Of a stretch of 64,000 bases of DNA, positions 9,487-16,950 are shown piece after piece; the first letter of the stretch is position 1; the number at the start of each line of letters is the position of its first letter. The position numbers were made by a program, and so were the translations under genes. The notes under the pieces are model-generated. The model did not search any database. It had not been told where the DNA came from and was given only the letters and a program-made list of their open reading frames with translations. Source of the DNA: Sinorhizobium mexicanum (GTDB taxonomy: Bacteria > Pseudomonadota > Alphaproteobacteria > Rhizobiales > Rhizobiaceae); contig NZ_CP041241.1 of assembly GCF_013488225.1 (NCBI RefSeq), positions 1,550,001 to 1,614,000 on the forward strand. Direction: 5' to 3'.

Positions 9487-9843
9487 ATGAGCCTGATTGA
9501 ATGGTTTTTTGGTAAGCCGGAGACTTCCAAGAGCGTGACAGTGCTGCAGGGCAGGCCGGTTCTCACCGGGGCGTCGATCAAAATGGTTCCACGGGTAGTC
9601 GCGGTCGAGCCGAAGGAAGCAGAGCCGGAATTCAAGGAGAACCGGGACCGCTTTCTGTTGGGTCAGACTCTGATCGACACCCTCGTTCCCTACGCGAGGA
9701 ACCCGGCCCCCTTCTCCACCCACGAATTGCGCTATTTCACCAACCAGTGGATTGCCGCCATGTCCGGGGATGACCGGAGGGTCCTGTCCGAAATCCTCAT
9801 GCGTAACAGGGGCAAACGCGACTTCAACAGGAGGAACAGATGA
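9487..9843 (+). CDS. Conserved-looking hypothetical protein
   Basis: A 118-residue soluble protein beginning MSLIEWFFGKPE, without signal peptide or membrane segment. The body is mixed and charged; residues 50-110 look helical (RFLLGQTLIDTLVPYARN, then WIAAMSGDDRRVLSEILMRN). The start is decided by GGAGGGCAAGAG just upstream, and the frame before it has no good signal. The stop codon overlaps the start of a 24-codon frame that has its own strong ribosome-binding site. No family recognised. Codon use looks normal for the window, so it is probably a real gene. Confidence 0.6.
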   Translation: MSLIEWFFGKPETSKSVTVLQGRPVLTGASIKMVPRVVAVEPKEAEPEFKENRDRFLLGQTLIDTLVPYARNPAPFSTHELRYFTNQWIAAMSGDDRRVLSEILMRNRGKRDFNRRNR

Positions 9844-9914
9844 GCGGATACGTGAAGGAGCTAGAGAAGGGGCAACGGGATACAAGTTGCCGAACTGCCC
9901 GGAACGACATTTAG
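9840..9914 (+). CDS. Possible 24-codon micro-ORF, translationally coupled
   Basis: A very short frame starting MSGYVKELEKGQ and ending RTARND I before TAG. Its ATG overlaps the stop of the preceding gene (ATGA) and is preceded by AGGAGG at ideal spacing, stronger than that of many long genes here. The peptide is basic and has no membrane segment. It may be a real small protein, the stump of a truncated gene, or chance. It is listed because the ribosome-binding site and coupling are unusually good. Confidence 0.35.
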   Translation: MSGYVKELEKGQRDTSCRTARNDI

Positions 9915-10138
9915 CTTCTGCTGTGGTGTCCGGATGCACAAGCAGTTTCCGACCCTTTTTGACGTGTGATCGTATGCGGTCTTCTGTTCTTCGCCGATGA
10001 GGGCCAAAGGGATCGCCGAGCGGCCTGAGCCTGTGCGGTGTCGCTGCGCCGAACACCATCTATAATGGGCATAAAGGTCCGGGAATATCCGATCGCGCCC
10101 ACCAGTTAACCAATGAGTCTACCGAAGTCAGCTGTCCT

Positions 10139-10163
10139 GGGCGCACGGCAGCGTGCCGTGCCC
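10139..10163. repeat. Hairpin with 8-bp perfect stem
   Basis: GCACGGCA pairs with TGCCGTGC around a 3-base loop, with flanking GGG/CCC able to extend the stem imperfectly. It lies just past the 3' end of the small minus-strand gene. There is no T-run on either side, so it is not a typical intrinsic terminator. Confidence 0.45.
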
Positions 10164-10169
10164 TCTAGG

Positions 10170-10337
10170 TTAAGGGGCGTGCTCGCCATCAGGGTTTGGC
10201 GCCGGCGCCTCTCTTGTGTCCCGAGGCGAATTTTTGCGTTCATCGGACTTTGGTGCCGATTCCTGAGGGTCGGGACGATGGACGGGCCGCGCTTTCGGAG
10301 CGTCCTTCTTGGGCGGAATAGCAGCTTGCTTGGTCAT
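10170..10337 (-). CDS. Small proline/lysine-rich hypothetical protein
   Basis: A 55-residue frame starting MTKQAAIPPKKDAPKARP, rich in proline, lysine, aspartate and glutamate, and probably disordered. The frame is open further upstream, but the peptide from this ATG has the more natural composition. The ribosome-binding site is weak (GCGAGCAACGAA). No motif or family recognised. The biased, low-complexity composition in an otherwise non-coding stretch is the only support, so it may be spurious. Confidence 0.4.
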   Translation of the reverse strand: MTKQAAIPPKKDAPKARPVHRPDPQESAPKSDERKNSPRDTREAPAPNPDGEHAP

Positions 10338-10559
10338 GGTTCGTTGCTCGCGTTTGCGACAAGAAGAACCGCTCAGCAGAAGCAGGGTTCCAATCGAATA
10401 CGAGATCTCGGCCTTGTGGTGGCCTCGACACGAGCTCACTCGGCTACCGTAGCTGGGCTCGAGTCCGCGCCCGCGGTAGCGGACTCACGGTCTCGTGGAG
10501 AACTCGCGCCGCTCAGGCGATGGAGCTAGCAGGACAGCGCTGGTCCTAGGTAATTTCCC

Positions 10560-10787
10560 CTAACCTTGCGGAGCAAGGCTTGTCCGGATGCCGGCCTCGG
10601 CAAAGCGAGTTAACTGTATCTGAGTTGCCTCCTCGGTATAAAGAACGTGAACAGGGCGACCGCTGGCCGTGAGCTTTTCAGCCTCCCTAAAGGCTTCTTC
10701 GAAACTGACGGGAATTGCATCGGTGGCGGTGGAGGGATCGTCCTGTTCCAATACATAAAACCTGGCGTTTCGGATATCAGTGGTCAT
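10560..10787 (-). CDS. Small hypothetical protein
   Basis: A 75-residue soluble protein beginning MTTDIRNARFYVLEQDDP. It has alternating hydrophobic residues and a mixed alpha/beta look (FREAEKLTASGRPVHVLYTE), so it is probably a compact folded domain. The start is chosen because AAGGAGAG lies seven bases upstream. It stands alone between two poorly coding stretches. No family is recognised and no function is proposed. Confidence 0.6.
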   Translation of the reverse strand: MTTDIRNARFYVLEQDDPSTATDAIPVSFEEAFREAEKLTASGRPVHVLYTEEATQIQLTRFAEAGIRTSLAPQG

Positions 10788-11097
10788 CGGCGCTCTCCTT
10801 TCGCGCAACAATAGCTGGCGAGCGCGATAGTTCCGGATGACACGGATTTATCCGACGCTACACCACCGCCGACAGCCAGGAACCCGCAACCGGCTCGTCG
10901 GCCTCATGTCTCTCCGCGCCAGCGACCGGGCAATGCCGATGATCCTCCAGCGGAGGTCGGATCCTCCTGATCCGGGCAACGCTAAGCCCGATCTTGAGGC
11001 CGTCGCCCCGCACGCGCTTAGCGCCAAGTTTCCTTAAACGCTGGCTTCCCCCAGGGCGCTGACGATAGTCGTTCGGAAGTTCCCGCACATTTCATTC
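10788..11097. other. Gap without a supported gene
   Basis: About 310 bases between two minus-strand genes. Frames of 66 and 76 codons exist on the two strands but have no convincing ribosome-binding site or motif. It should contain the promoter of the small hypothetical gene to its left; no clear boxes were seen. Confidence 0.4.
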
Positions 11098-11562
11098 TCA
11101 GTTGCGTAGCTTGTTCCCGTCAACGCCGGTAGTGATTTGATCCAGATTTTCGATCAGCCGAGTGAGTAAAGCGACGAGTTGAACGGCTTCTTCTTCGGTG
11201 AACCCATCCATTGCGTCGCGATTTCCTTTGAACAAGGTCTCAATTGCGTCCGGCAAACGTGCCTGCGCGGCCCTCGTCAGGACTATGCGGCTGCTTCGCC
11301 GGTCGTCCGGGTGAGGGGTTCGCTGGATCAAACCATCCCGTTCCATTCGCGCGAGCATTTGTGCCATCGGCGGTTGCTCGACCTTGGCGAAGCGGGCCAG
11401 ATCGCGTTGCGTGCTTGCTTTCCCGTTCTGCAGCGCGATTAGCACCGGCAAGTAGCCGACGCCGAAGCCGAGCGGTTTCAGGCGTGCCTCGCTTAAACGG
11501 GCAAAGCCCCGCGCTGCAAGACTGATGAGATGCCCCGGCGTAGAAAGCACGTCATTTTTCAT
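11098..11562 (-). CDS. MarR-family transcriptional regulator
   Basis: A 154-residue MarR-type winged-helix repressor. The winged helix is clear: STQRDLARFAKVEQPPMAQM (recognition region), then MERDGLIQRTPHPDDRRSSR, the family's typical wing, with helices on both sides for dimerisation. Such proteins usually repress a neighbouring operon until a phenolic or similar ligand, or oxidation, releases them. It is divergent from the SnoaL-like and SDR genes with about 125 bases between starts, and an inverted repeat lies in that gap, so it probably controls both directions. The start is the ATG after ATACGGAGG; an upstream extension reads into the promoter and is rejected. Confidence 0.88.
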   Translation of the reverse strand: MKNDVLSTPGHLISLAARGFARLSEARLKPLGFGVGYLPVLIALQNGKASTQRDLARFAKVEQPPMAQMLARMERDGLIQRTPHPDDRRSSRIVLTRAAQARLPDAIETLFKGNRDAMDGFTEEEAVQLVALLTRLIENLDQITTGVDGNKLRN

Positions 11563-11595
11563 CCTCCGTATATCCTCTCTCGTGGTTGACCGATT

Positions 11596-11613
11596 TATAT
11601 ACGTGCATATATA
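11596..11613. promoter_or_regulatory. Inverted repeat, candidate MarR operator
   Basis: TATATA, six bases, TATATA, placed between the divergent marR and snoaL-like starts. An AT-rich palindrome of this size in a divergent MarR promoter is a typical operator, but no binding evidence exists and the short arms could arise by chance. Confidence 0.4.
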
Positions 11614-11687
11614 TCTCGGCAGGCGGACTTGCAAGTTCGGCTCCCCGCCGCCCAATGAGTCCGGTTAACCCATTTCGAGGAAACGAT

Positions 11688-12062
11688 ATGTCCGAAACTC
11701 CCGTTGAAATTATCAAGCGTATCTACGAGCGCTTTAACGCCAGAGACATCGACGGTGTCCTCTCCGAGCTTGCCGATGACGTCGCCTGGGCGAACGGCAT
11801 GGATGGAGGCCACGTTCATGGGCGTGAGGCTGTGCGCGATTATTGGACACGGCAATGGGCTGTTGTCAGTCCCCATGTTGAACCGGTGGCGTTTCGTACA
11901 ACGGATGATGACGTTGCTGTGGAAGTGATCCAGTCCGTATTCGATCTTGATGGCCAGCCGCTAAAGGGGCAGACCCATGGGCTGAAGGACAAGACGGTGA
12001 TGCACATCTTTCGCATGGAAAACGGTAAGATCGCCCGTTTTGATATCAGGGATGCCCCGTGA
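11688..12062 (+). CDS. SnoaL-like / NTF2-fold protein
   Basis: A 124-residue protein of the SnoaL-like (NTF2 cone-fold) type: an N-terminal helix EIIKRIYERFNARDIDGV, then DDVAWANG and strands ending GKIARFDIRD. Members include cyclases, isomerases and many small ligand-binding proteins, so the substrate cannot be assigned. The ATG follows GAGGAAACGAT; the longer upstream frame runs through the regulatory region and is rejected. It is the first gene to the right of the MarR promoter and is followed 104 bases later by an SDR oxidoreductase. A role in handling or detoxifying a small organic molecule under MarR control is likely by context only. Confidence 0.75.
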   Translation: MSETPVEIIKRIYERFNARDIDGVLSELADDVAWANGMDGGHVHGREAVRDYWTRQWAVVSPHVEPVAFRTTDDDVAVEVIQSVFDLDGQPLKGQTHGLKDKTVMHIFRMENGKIARFDIRDAP

Positions 12063-12166
12063 GCCTCTCGCAAAACGACGTTGGCCATTAGAGAGTCTCG
12101 GGCCTGGCCCCACGAGAGTGGCTGCTGGACTTTGCCGTCGGCTGAATACGATAACGGAGCTAAAGC

Positions 12167-12946
12167 ATGAATGAACCGAAGGACAACGTACGGCTTGCAG
12201 GCAAGACCGTAATCATTACAGGTGCTGGCACCGGGATCGGTGCTGCGGCGGCGCATGCATTTGCGCGGGAAGGCGCGAGCGTGGTCCTTGTTGGCCGGCG
12301 GCACGATGTTCTCGAACAGACAGCCGTAAGCATCAAGGCGAAAGGCGGGACATCCTTGGCCATAGCTGGGGACGTGTCGCGCGCGGACGATGCCAGGCGC
12401 ATCGTTTTGGAAACGGTGCAGCATTTCGGCCGATTGGATCATCTGTTCAACAACGCCGGCATTCAGGGGAATGGCGCTCCAATCGTGGAGATGACGGAGG
12501 AAGCCTTCGATGAGATCATCGCCATCAACCTTAAAGGCGTATGGCTGATGACGAAATATGCGCTGCCATCAATGCTGAAGAACGGCACGGACTGCGCGAT
12601 CGTCAACACCTCGTCGTTTCTCTCGACAGCAGCGACGGCCGGTACGTCAGCCTATTCGGCCAGCAAGGCGGGACTTGATGCGATGATCCGGGCGATCGCG
12701 CTAGAGGTCGGTCCGGCTGGAATCCGCATCAACAATATCAATCCCGGCGTTATCGACACGCCCATGTTCCGGAAACATGGTGATGAAATCCGTGCTCCCC
12801 TGGCCGCCAAGGCGGCATTGAAGCGACTCGGAACGCCGGAAGACATTGCTGACGTGGCCGTATGGCTCTGCACTGACGAAGCCCGCTTCATCACCGGTCA
12901 GTCGATCCTCGTTGACGGTGGTTTCACCATCCCTGGGCCACGTTGA
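12167..12946 (+). CDS. Short-chain dehydrogenase/reductase
   Basis: A 259-residue classical SDR. Visible motifs are the nucleotide-binding TGAGTGIG (near residue 19), NNAG (near 92), the catalytic serine in NTSSFLS, the YxxxK pair in YSASK (near 166), and GRRHD after the second strand, where R favours NADP(H). The C-terminus GQSILVDGGFTIPGPR is typical. The gene is full length, starts at an ATG after ACGGAGC, and lies downstream of the SnoaL-like gene, so the two probably respond to the MarR regulator. The substrate (an alcohol, ketone or quinone) is not known. Confidence 0.88.
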   Translation: MNEPKDNVRLAGKTVIITGAGTGIGAAAAHAFAREGASVVLVGRRHDVLEQTAVSIKAKGGTSLAIAGDVSRADDARRIVLETVQHFGRLDHLFNNAGIQGNGAPIVEMTEEAFDEIIAINLKGVWLMTKYALPSMLKNGTDCAIVNTSSFLSTAATAGTSAYSASKAGLDAMIRAIALEVGPAGIRINNINPGVIDTPMFRKHGDEIRAPLAAKAALKRLGTPEDIADVAVWLCTDEARFITGQSILVDGGFTIPGPR

Positions 12947-13061
12947 CGCACGGTTTCATAAACGGTGCTGTGACCCCGGATAGCTCCTCCATCTGATGCT
13001 AGAGCCCTGTTGTCCGGCATTTAATTATGAGAATTCTGCACCAAACATTTTCAAATGCATG
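12947..13061. other. Intergenic spacer before relic
   Basis: AT-richer stretch between the SDR gene and the dehydratase relic. No gene or regulatory motif recognised. Confidence 0.35.
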
Positions 13062-13190
13062 GTCCGATCCCGGGCAAGCTCCCGCGCGCCGGCGTCAAGG
13101 GACATGGTGCGCGTCGCCGACGCCCGCATGAGCGGCACCGCCCGCGGCACGATCGTCAATGCCGTGGGCACCAGCATTCGGCAGCTATGA
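13062..13190 (+). pseudogene. Relic of an IlvD/Edd-family dehydratase, frameshifted
   Basis: Two adjoining frames together read like the C-terminal part of an IlvD/Edd dehydratase, the iron-sulfur enzyme family of dihydroxy-acid and sugar-acid dehydratases. The first frame gives PIPGKLPRAGVK. After an extra G at position 13100 the next frame gives DMVRVADARMSGTARGTIV, matching the family's strongly conserved DMVRxSDARMSGTxxGT block. Homology stops soon after, and nothing matching the N-terminal 400-plus residues is nearby. It is a decayed fragment left by a deletion and cannot encode an enzyme. The identification rests on memory of the family motif. Confidence 0.65.
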
Positions 13191-13411
13191 CCGCATCAGG
13201 ATTGATTGGATTATTGCGCTCATCTAATGCGAAGTTGCGGTGCTGCAGATGCAGCCGGCAGCACCATTAAATGTGGCAAAATCGCGGGCAAGCCTGAGCG
13301 CAACAAGACTCGTTCAGAACTCTTTGGTTTTGCATCATCTTTTTTGGCTTAGCTTCAACTTAGATTTGGTTCATCAACTACCCAGCAGCAGAAATTTCTT
13401 GTGCTGTGCCC
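13191..13411. other. Non-coding spacer ahead of the copper promoter
   Basis: Together with the relic this fills the 525-base gap between the SDR gene and the metallochaperone gene. It becomes AT-rich near 13310-13380. No open frame with a ribosome-binding site was seen. Confidence 0.35.
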
Positions 13412-13442
13412 TTGACCTTCCAACGATGGGAAGCCCCATGTT
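13412..13442 (+). promoter_or_regulatory. HmrR/CueR-type copper promoter with 19-bp spacer
   Basis: TTGACC (-35) is followed after 19 bases by CATGTT (-10). The spacer contains an interrupted palindrome, CTTCC-AACGAT-GGGAAG. Over-long 19-bp spacers with a dyad are characteristic of promoters activated by MerR-family regulators such as CueR and HmrR, and TTGACCTTCC is the usual left half. It precedes the metallochaperone gene by 30 bases, and an HmrR-type regulator lies downstream. Copper-induced transcription of copZ, and perhaps actP, is inferred. Confidence 0.75.
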
Positions 13443-13471
13443 CCTCTCATCACGAAGCCAAGGAGACAAGC

Positions 13472-13669
13472 ATGCAACGCTACAAGATTGACGAGATGAG
13501 CTGCGGCCACTGTGTCGGCACGATCGAAAAGGCGATCCGGACGATCGATCCGGTGGCCAAGGTCGACGCGAATCTCGGGACGAAGGAAGTGCGTGTCGAA
13601 ACGACCGCAGACCGCGGCGTCATCGTAGAGGCCTTGAAGGCAGCCGGTTACGATAGTCTGCCGCTGTAG
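13472..13669 (+). CDS. Copper metallochaperone, single HMA domain
   Basis: A 65-residue single heavy-metal-associated domain. The metal site is MSCGHC at residues 9-14 in place of the common MxCxxC, keeping both cysteines (C11, C14) and placing a histidine between them. The rest follows the CopZ-like ferredoxin-like fold, ending with AAGYDSLPL. It would hand Cu(I) to the HMA domains of the adjacent ATPase. The ATG follows AAGGAGA; the longer frame would begin inside the promoter and is rejected. The HmrR-type promoter lies directly upstream, and actP begins 98 bases downstream. CopZ-type function is well supported by context. Confidence 0.85.
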   Translation: MQRYKIDEMSCGHCVGTIEKAIRTIDPVAKVDANLGTKEVRVETTADRGVIVEALKAAGYDSLPL

Positions 13670-13684
13670 AGGGTTCGGCGCCGG

Positions 13685-13707
13685 TCGCCCGATTACCCAC
13701 CGGGCGA
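13685..13707 (+). terminator. Weak hairpin between chaperone and actP
   Basis: TCGCCCG pairs with CGGGCGA around a 9-base loop, just after the chaperone stop codon. It is followed by TCGTCCTTACCG, not a proper T-run. It could be a partial terminator that raises chaperone expression relative to actP, or an RNA-stability element. Confidence 0.4.
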
Positions 13708-13767
13708 TCGTCCTTACCGTTTCAATGAAATGATCTAGTTCGCAGACGCATTGCAAGGAGCGCGATC

Positions 13768-16290
13768 ATGGGATCCGCGACGATAATCCAAACAAGAAAT
13801 GCCGAACCGATTGCCGGCACCGCACGTGCGGCCAGCATTGCCGTGGAGGGCATGACCTGTGCCTCCTGCGTCGCGAGAGTGGAAAAAGCCATATGCGCGG
13901 TTCCGGGCGTCATGTCGGCTTCCGTCAACCTCGCGACGGAGCGGGCCGATATACGCTTCGACGCGGCAGCGAACCCCGCCGATATCGTCAAGGCAATCGA
14001 GAATACGGGTTATGGGGCCTCTGAAGAGCGGATCGAGCTCGCGATTGACGGCATGACTTGCGCATCCTGCGTCGCCCGCATCGAGAAGGCGCTCAGGGTT
14101 GTGCCTGGAACCCTGGAGGCAAACGTCAATCTTGCCACCGAAAAGGCTGCGGTTCGTGTCGTCAAAGGGCTTGCCTCCGTGGACATGCTGGTCGAAGCCG
14201 TGCGTGGCGCCGGCTACGACGCCAAGCCCATCGCCGACAAGCGGGATATCGACCAGGAAGCGGAGAAACGCGAACGCGAAGGCCGTCGCCTGAAGCTGTC
14301 GCTTGCGATCGCCGCCCTTCTCACTCTCCCTATCTTCGTGCTGGAGATGGGATCGCATTTCGTTCCGGCGATCCACGATTTCGTCATGATCCGCATCGGC
14401 ATGCAGGAAAGCTGGTATCTGCAGTTCGTGCTCGCATCGCTCACTCTCTTCGGGCCGGGTCTTCGCTTTTTCCAGAAAGGCGTTCCGGCGCTATTGAGAG
14501 CGGCCCCGGACATGAACTCGCTGGTCGCGATCGGCGCGTTTGCGGCATGGAGTTACTCCGTGGTTGCAACCTTTGCGCCCGGCCTGCTGCCGGTCGGCAC
14601 CGCCAATGTCTACTATGAGGCGGCGGCCGTTATCGTCACGCTGATCCTGCTTGGCCGTTTTCTTGAAGCACGCGCCAAAGGTCGTACGTCGGAAGCAATC
14701 AGGCACCTCATGGGGCTGCAGCCGAAAACGGCCCGCGTCATCCGCAATGACGAGACGGTGGAGATTGCGATTGCCGATGTGCGTGCGGGCGACGTCGTTG
14801 TCGTCCGCCCCGGCGAAAAGATCGCCGTCGATGGCGTGGTCGTCGAGGGCAGTTCCTATGTCGATGAATCGATGATCACCGGCGAACCGGTCCCCGTTCA
14901 GAAAACGGACGGCGCGGACGTCGTCGGCGGTACGATCAACAAGACCGGGGCCTTCAGCTTCCGCGCCACCAAGGTCGGAGCGGACACTGTGCTGGCGCAG
15001 ATCATCCGCATGGTCGAACAGGCCCAAGGTGCGAAGCTGCCAATCCAGTCGCTCGTCGACCGCGTCACCGCCTGGTTCGTGCCCGCAGTCATGGCAATCG
15101 CCTTTGCAACGTTCCTCGTCTGGCTCGTCTTCGGCCCGGATCCTGCGCTGACCTTCGCGCTCGTCAATGGCGTCGCGGTCCTGATCATCGCCTGCCCTTG
15201 CGCGATGGGGCTCGCAACGCCCACCTCGATCATGGTCGGCACCGGCCGTGCCGCCGAAATGGGCGTGCTCTTCCGAAAGGGAGAAGCATTGCAGACGCTA
15301 CGCAACGCCGAAATCATCGCGATCGACAAGACCGGTACCCTGACACGGGGCCGACCCGAACTGACCGATCTTGAAGCGGCTGCGGGCTTTGAAAGCAATG
15401 CTGTCCTTGCCCTCATCGCCAGCGTCGAAGCACGCTCCGAACACCCGATCGCGGAAGCCATAGTATCCGCGGCAAGGAACGCGGGTTTGACGATCGTCGA
15501 AGCGGAGCAGTTCGAAGCGATCCCCGGTTTCGGCACCCGCGCCAATGTTTCCGGCCACACCGTCCATATCGGGGCCGACAGGCTGATGGCGCGCGAGGGT
15601 ATCGACGTCACCGTCTTCGCCGATCACGCCCGCCGCCTCGGTGACGAAGGCAAGAGCCCGCTTTACGCCGCGATCGACGGCAAGCTCGCGGCGATCATCG
15701 CCGTCGCCGATCCGATCAAGGAGACGACGCCGCAAGCGATCCGCATGCTGCATCAGCTTGGCCTCAAGATCGCGATGGTCACCGGCGACAACCGCCGCAC
15801 GGCAGAGGCGATCGCCCGCAAGCTCGGCATCGACGAGGTCGTCGCCGAAGTCTTGCCGGACGGAAAGGTCGCGGCTCTGATGCGGCTCAAGGCGGAAGGG
15901 CGCAACGTCGCCTTCGTCGGCGACGGCATCAACGACGCGCCGGCGCTCGCGGCCGCCGATGTCGGGCTGGCAATCGGCACGGGAACGGACGTCGCCATTG
16001 AGAGCGCCGACGTCGTGCTGATGTCCGGCGACCTCCTCGGGGTGCCGAATGCCATCGCACTTTCGAAGGCGACGATCCGCAACATCAAGGAGAACCTGTT
16101 CTGGGCCTTCGCCTATAACGTGGTGCTGATACCTGTCGCCGCCGGCGTGCTTTATCCGGCCTATGGCGTGCTGCTTTCGCCCATATTCGCGGCCGGTGCC
16201 ATGGCGCTTTCCAGCGTCTTTGTGGTCGGCAATGCGCTGCGTCTCAAGCGGTTCAGAGGCCTTTCGCGGGAATCTGCCGCTGGTCGATAG
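13768..16290 (+). CDS. actP: Cu(I)-translocating P1B-type ATPase
   Basis: An 840-residue copper-exporting P-type ATPase of the inner membrane. Two N-terminal HMA domains carry CASC (C31/C34 and C98/C101). The transmembrane metal site CPC (residues 476-478) precedes the phosphorylation motif DKTGTLT (D520), and [11 protein letters not shown] forms the hinge near residue 720. An EARSEHP segment supplies the HP nucleotide-binding motif typical of P1B pumps. It exports Cu(I) from the cytoplasm using ATP. AAGGAG precedes the ATG at good spacing. Flanked by a chaperone gene and hmrR, it matches the rhizobial actP-hmrR locus, in which ActP confers copper tolerance, especially at low pH. All catalytic motifs are intact. 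Confidence 0.95.
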   Translation: MGSATIIQTRNAEPIAGTARAASIAVEGMTCASCVARVEKAICAVPGVMSASVNLATERADIRFDAAANPADIVKAIENTGYGASEERIELAIDGMTCASCVARIEKALRVVPGTLEANVNLATEKAAVRVVKGLASVDMLVEAVRGAGYDAKPIADKRDIDQEAEKREREGRRLKLSLAIAALLTLPIFVLEMGSHFVPAIHDFVMIRIGMQESWYLQFVLASLTLFGPGLRFFQKGVPALLRAAPDMNSLVAIGAFAAWSYSVVATFAPGLLPVGTANVYYEAAAVIVTLILLGRFLEARAKGRTSEAIRHLMGLQPKTARVIRNDETVEIAIADVRAGDVVVVRPGEKIAVDGVVVEGSSYVDESMITGEPVPVQKTDGADVVGGTINKTGAFSFRATKVGADTVLAQIIRMVEQAQGAKLPIQSLVDRVTAWFVPAVMAIAFATFLVWLVFGPDPALTFALVNGVAVLIIACPCAMGLATPTSIMVGTGRAAEMGVLFRKGEALQTLRNAEIIAIDKTGTLTRGRPELTDLEAAAGFESNAVLALIASVEARSEHPIAEAIVSAARNAGLTIVEAEQFEAIPGFGTRANVSGHTVHIGADRLMAREGIDVTVFADHARRLGDEGKSPLYAAIDGKLAAIIAVADPIKETTPQAIRMLHQLGLKIAMVTGDNRRTAEAIARKLGIDEVVAEVLPDGKVAALMRLKAEGRNVAFVGDGINDAPALAAADVGLAIGTGTDVAIESADVVLMSGDLLGVPNAIALSKATIRNIKENLFWAFAYNVVLIPVAAGVLYPAYGVLLSPIFAAGAMALSSVFVVGNALRLKRFRGLSRESAAGR

Positions 16291-16366
16291 CGCGGGCGCC
16301 ATTGGCGCCCCGCGAGCGAAACTCCTATATCAGCGGCTACGCTGCCGCCAGAAGAAGGGTGATGTC

Positions 16367-16834
16367 ATGAATATCGGCGATGTCGCGCGCGCCTCCGGCG
16401 TTTCGACAAAAATGATCCGCTACTACGAGACGATCGGCCTTATTCCCCCGGCCAGCCGCAGCGAATCCGGTTACCGCAATTATGGCGACAACGACGTCCA
16501 TACGCTGCGCTTTATCCGTCGTGCTCGCGATCTTGGCTTCACGGTCGAGCAGATGGTGGATCTGCTGGCGCTCTGGCGCGACCGCTCGCGCGCCAGCAGC
16601 GAGGTCAAGAAGATCGCGCTCGATCAAGTGGAAATCCTGGAACGCAAAGCCGAGGAATTGAAGGCGATGAGCCGGACGCTCAAGCACCTTGCCACCCATT
16701 GCCACGGCGACGAACGGCCGGATTGCCCGATCCTCGACGATCTTGCCGAAGCGGATGTAAGCGCCGACAAGGTCCCGGAACCCGCCCGCTTCGGCCGAAG
16801 CGGAGTTGACCCGGTGCGGGTCAAGTCACGATGA
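16367..16834 (+). CDS. hmrR: MerR-family copper regulator
   Basis: A 155-residue MerR-family activator. The N-terminal winged HTH begins MNIGDVARASGVSTKMIRYY, followed by the dimerisation coiled coil. The metal loop has C112 and C120 in CHGDERPDC, the C-x7-C signature of Cu(I)/Ag(I)/Au(I) sensors (CueR/HmrR) and different from mercury or zinc sensors. It would twist the 19-bp-spacer promoter before the chaperone gene when Cu(I) binds. The gene starts 76 bases after actP on the same strand. An in-frame extension upstream overlaps the end of actP but lacks a start signal, while AAGGGTGATG lies just before this ATG. Confidence 0.93.
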   Translation: MNIGDVARASGVSTKMIRYYETIGLIPPASRSESGYRNYGDNDVHTLRFIRRARDLGFTVEQMVDLLALWRDRSRASSEVKKIALDQVEILERKAEELKAMSRTLKHLATHCHGDERPDCPILDDLAEADVSADKVPEPARFGRSGVDPVRVKSR

Positions 16835-16841
16835 TCTATTG

Positions 16842-16880
16842 CATATGTCCTTAAATCGTAGCCGATTTAAGGACACATGC
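16842..16880. repeat. Near-perfect palindrome, RIME-like intergenic element
   Basis: A 13-bp perfect stem (TGTCCTTAAATCG / CGATTTAAGGACA, loop TAGC) extends by four more pairs past one mismatch. It lies between the convergent 3' ends of hmrR and bgsA. The following bases, ATGCAGCCATTCACAGTG then CTACAGCGTCC, resemble from memory an intergenic repeat unit common in Sinorhizobium genomes (the RIME/mosaic type). It could work as a bidirectional terminator. The repeat assignment is from recall and was not searched. Confidence 0.6.
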
Positions 16881-16950
16881 AGCCATTCACAGTGCTACAG
16901 CGTCCGTCTTTCCCGAGCAAAGCCTAGAGGCGCGGTCCAAGCAATCCCCG

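Noticed and set aside
9229..10059. Minus-strand frame of 276 codons
   Set aside because: Histidine/arginine-rich shadow of the gene at 9487, which has a proper start signal and better composition.
13055..13270. Intact small gene of 71 codons
   Set aside because: Its peptide matches the dehydratase family only up to the frameshift; it is the first half of a relic.
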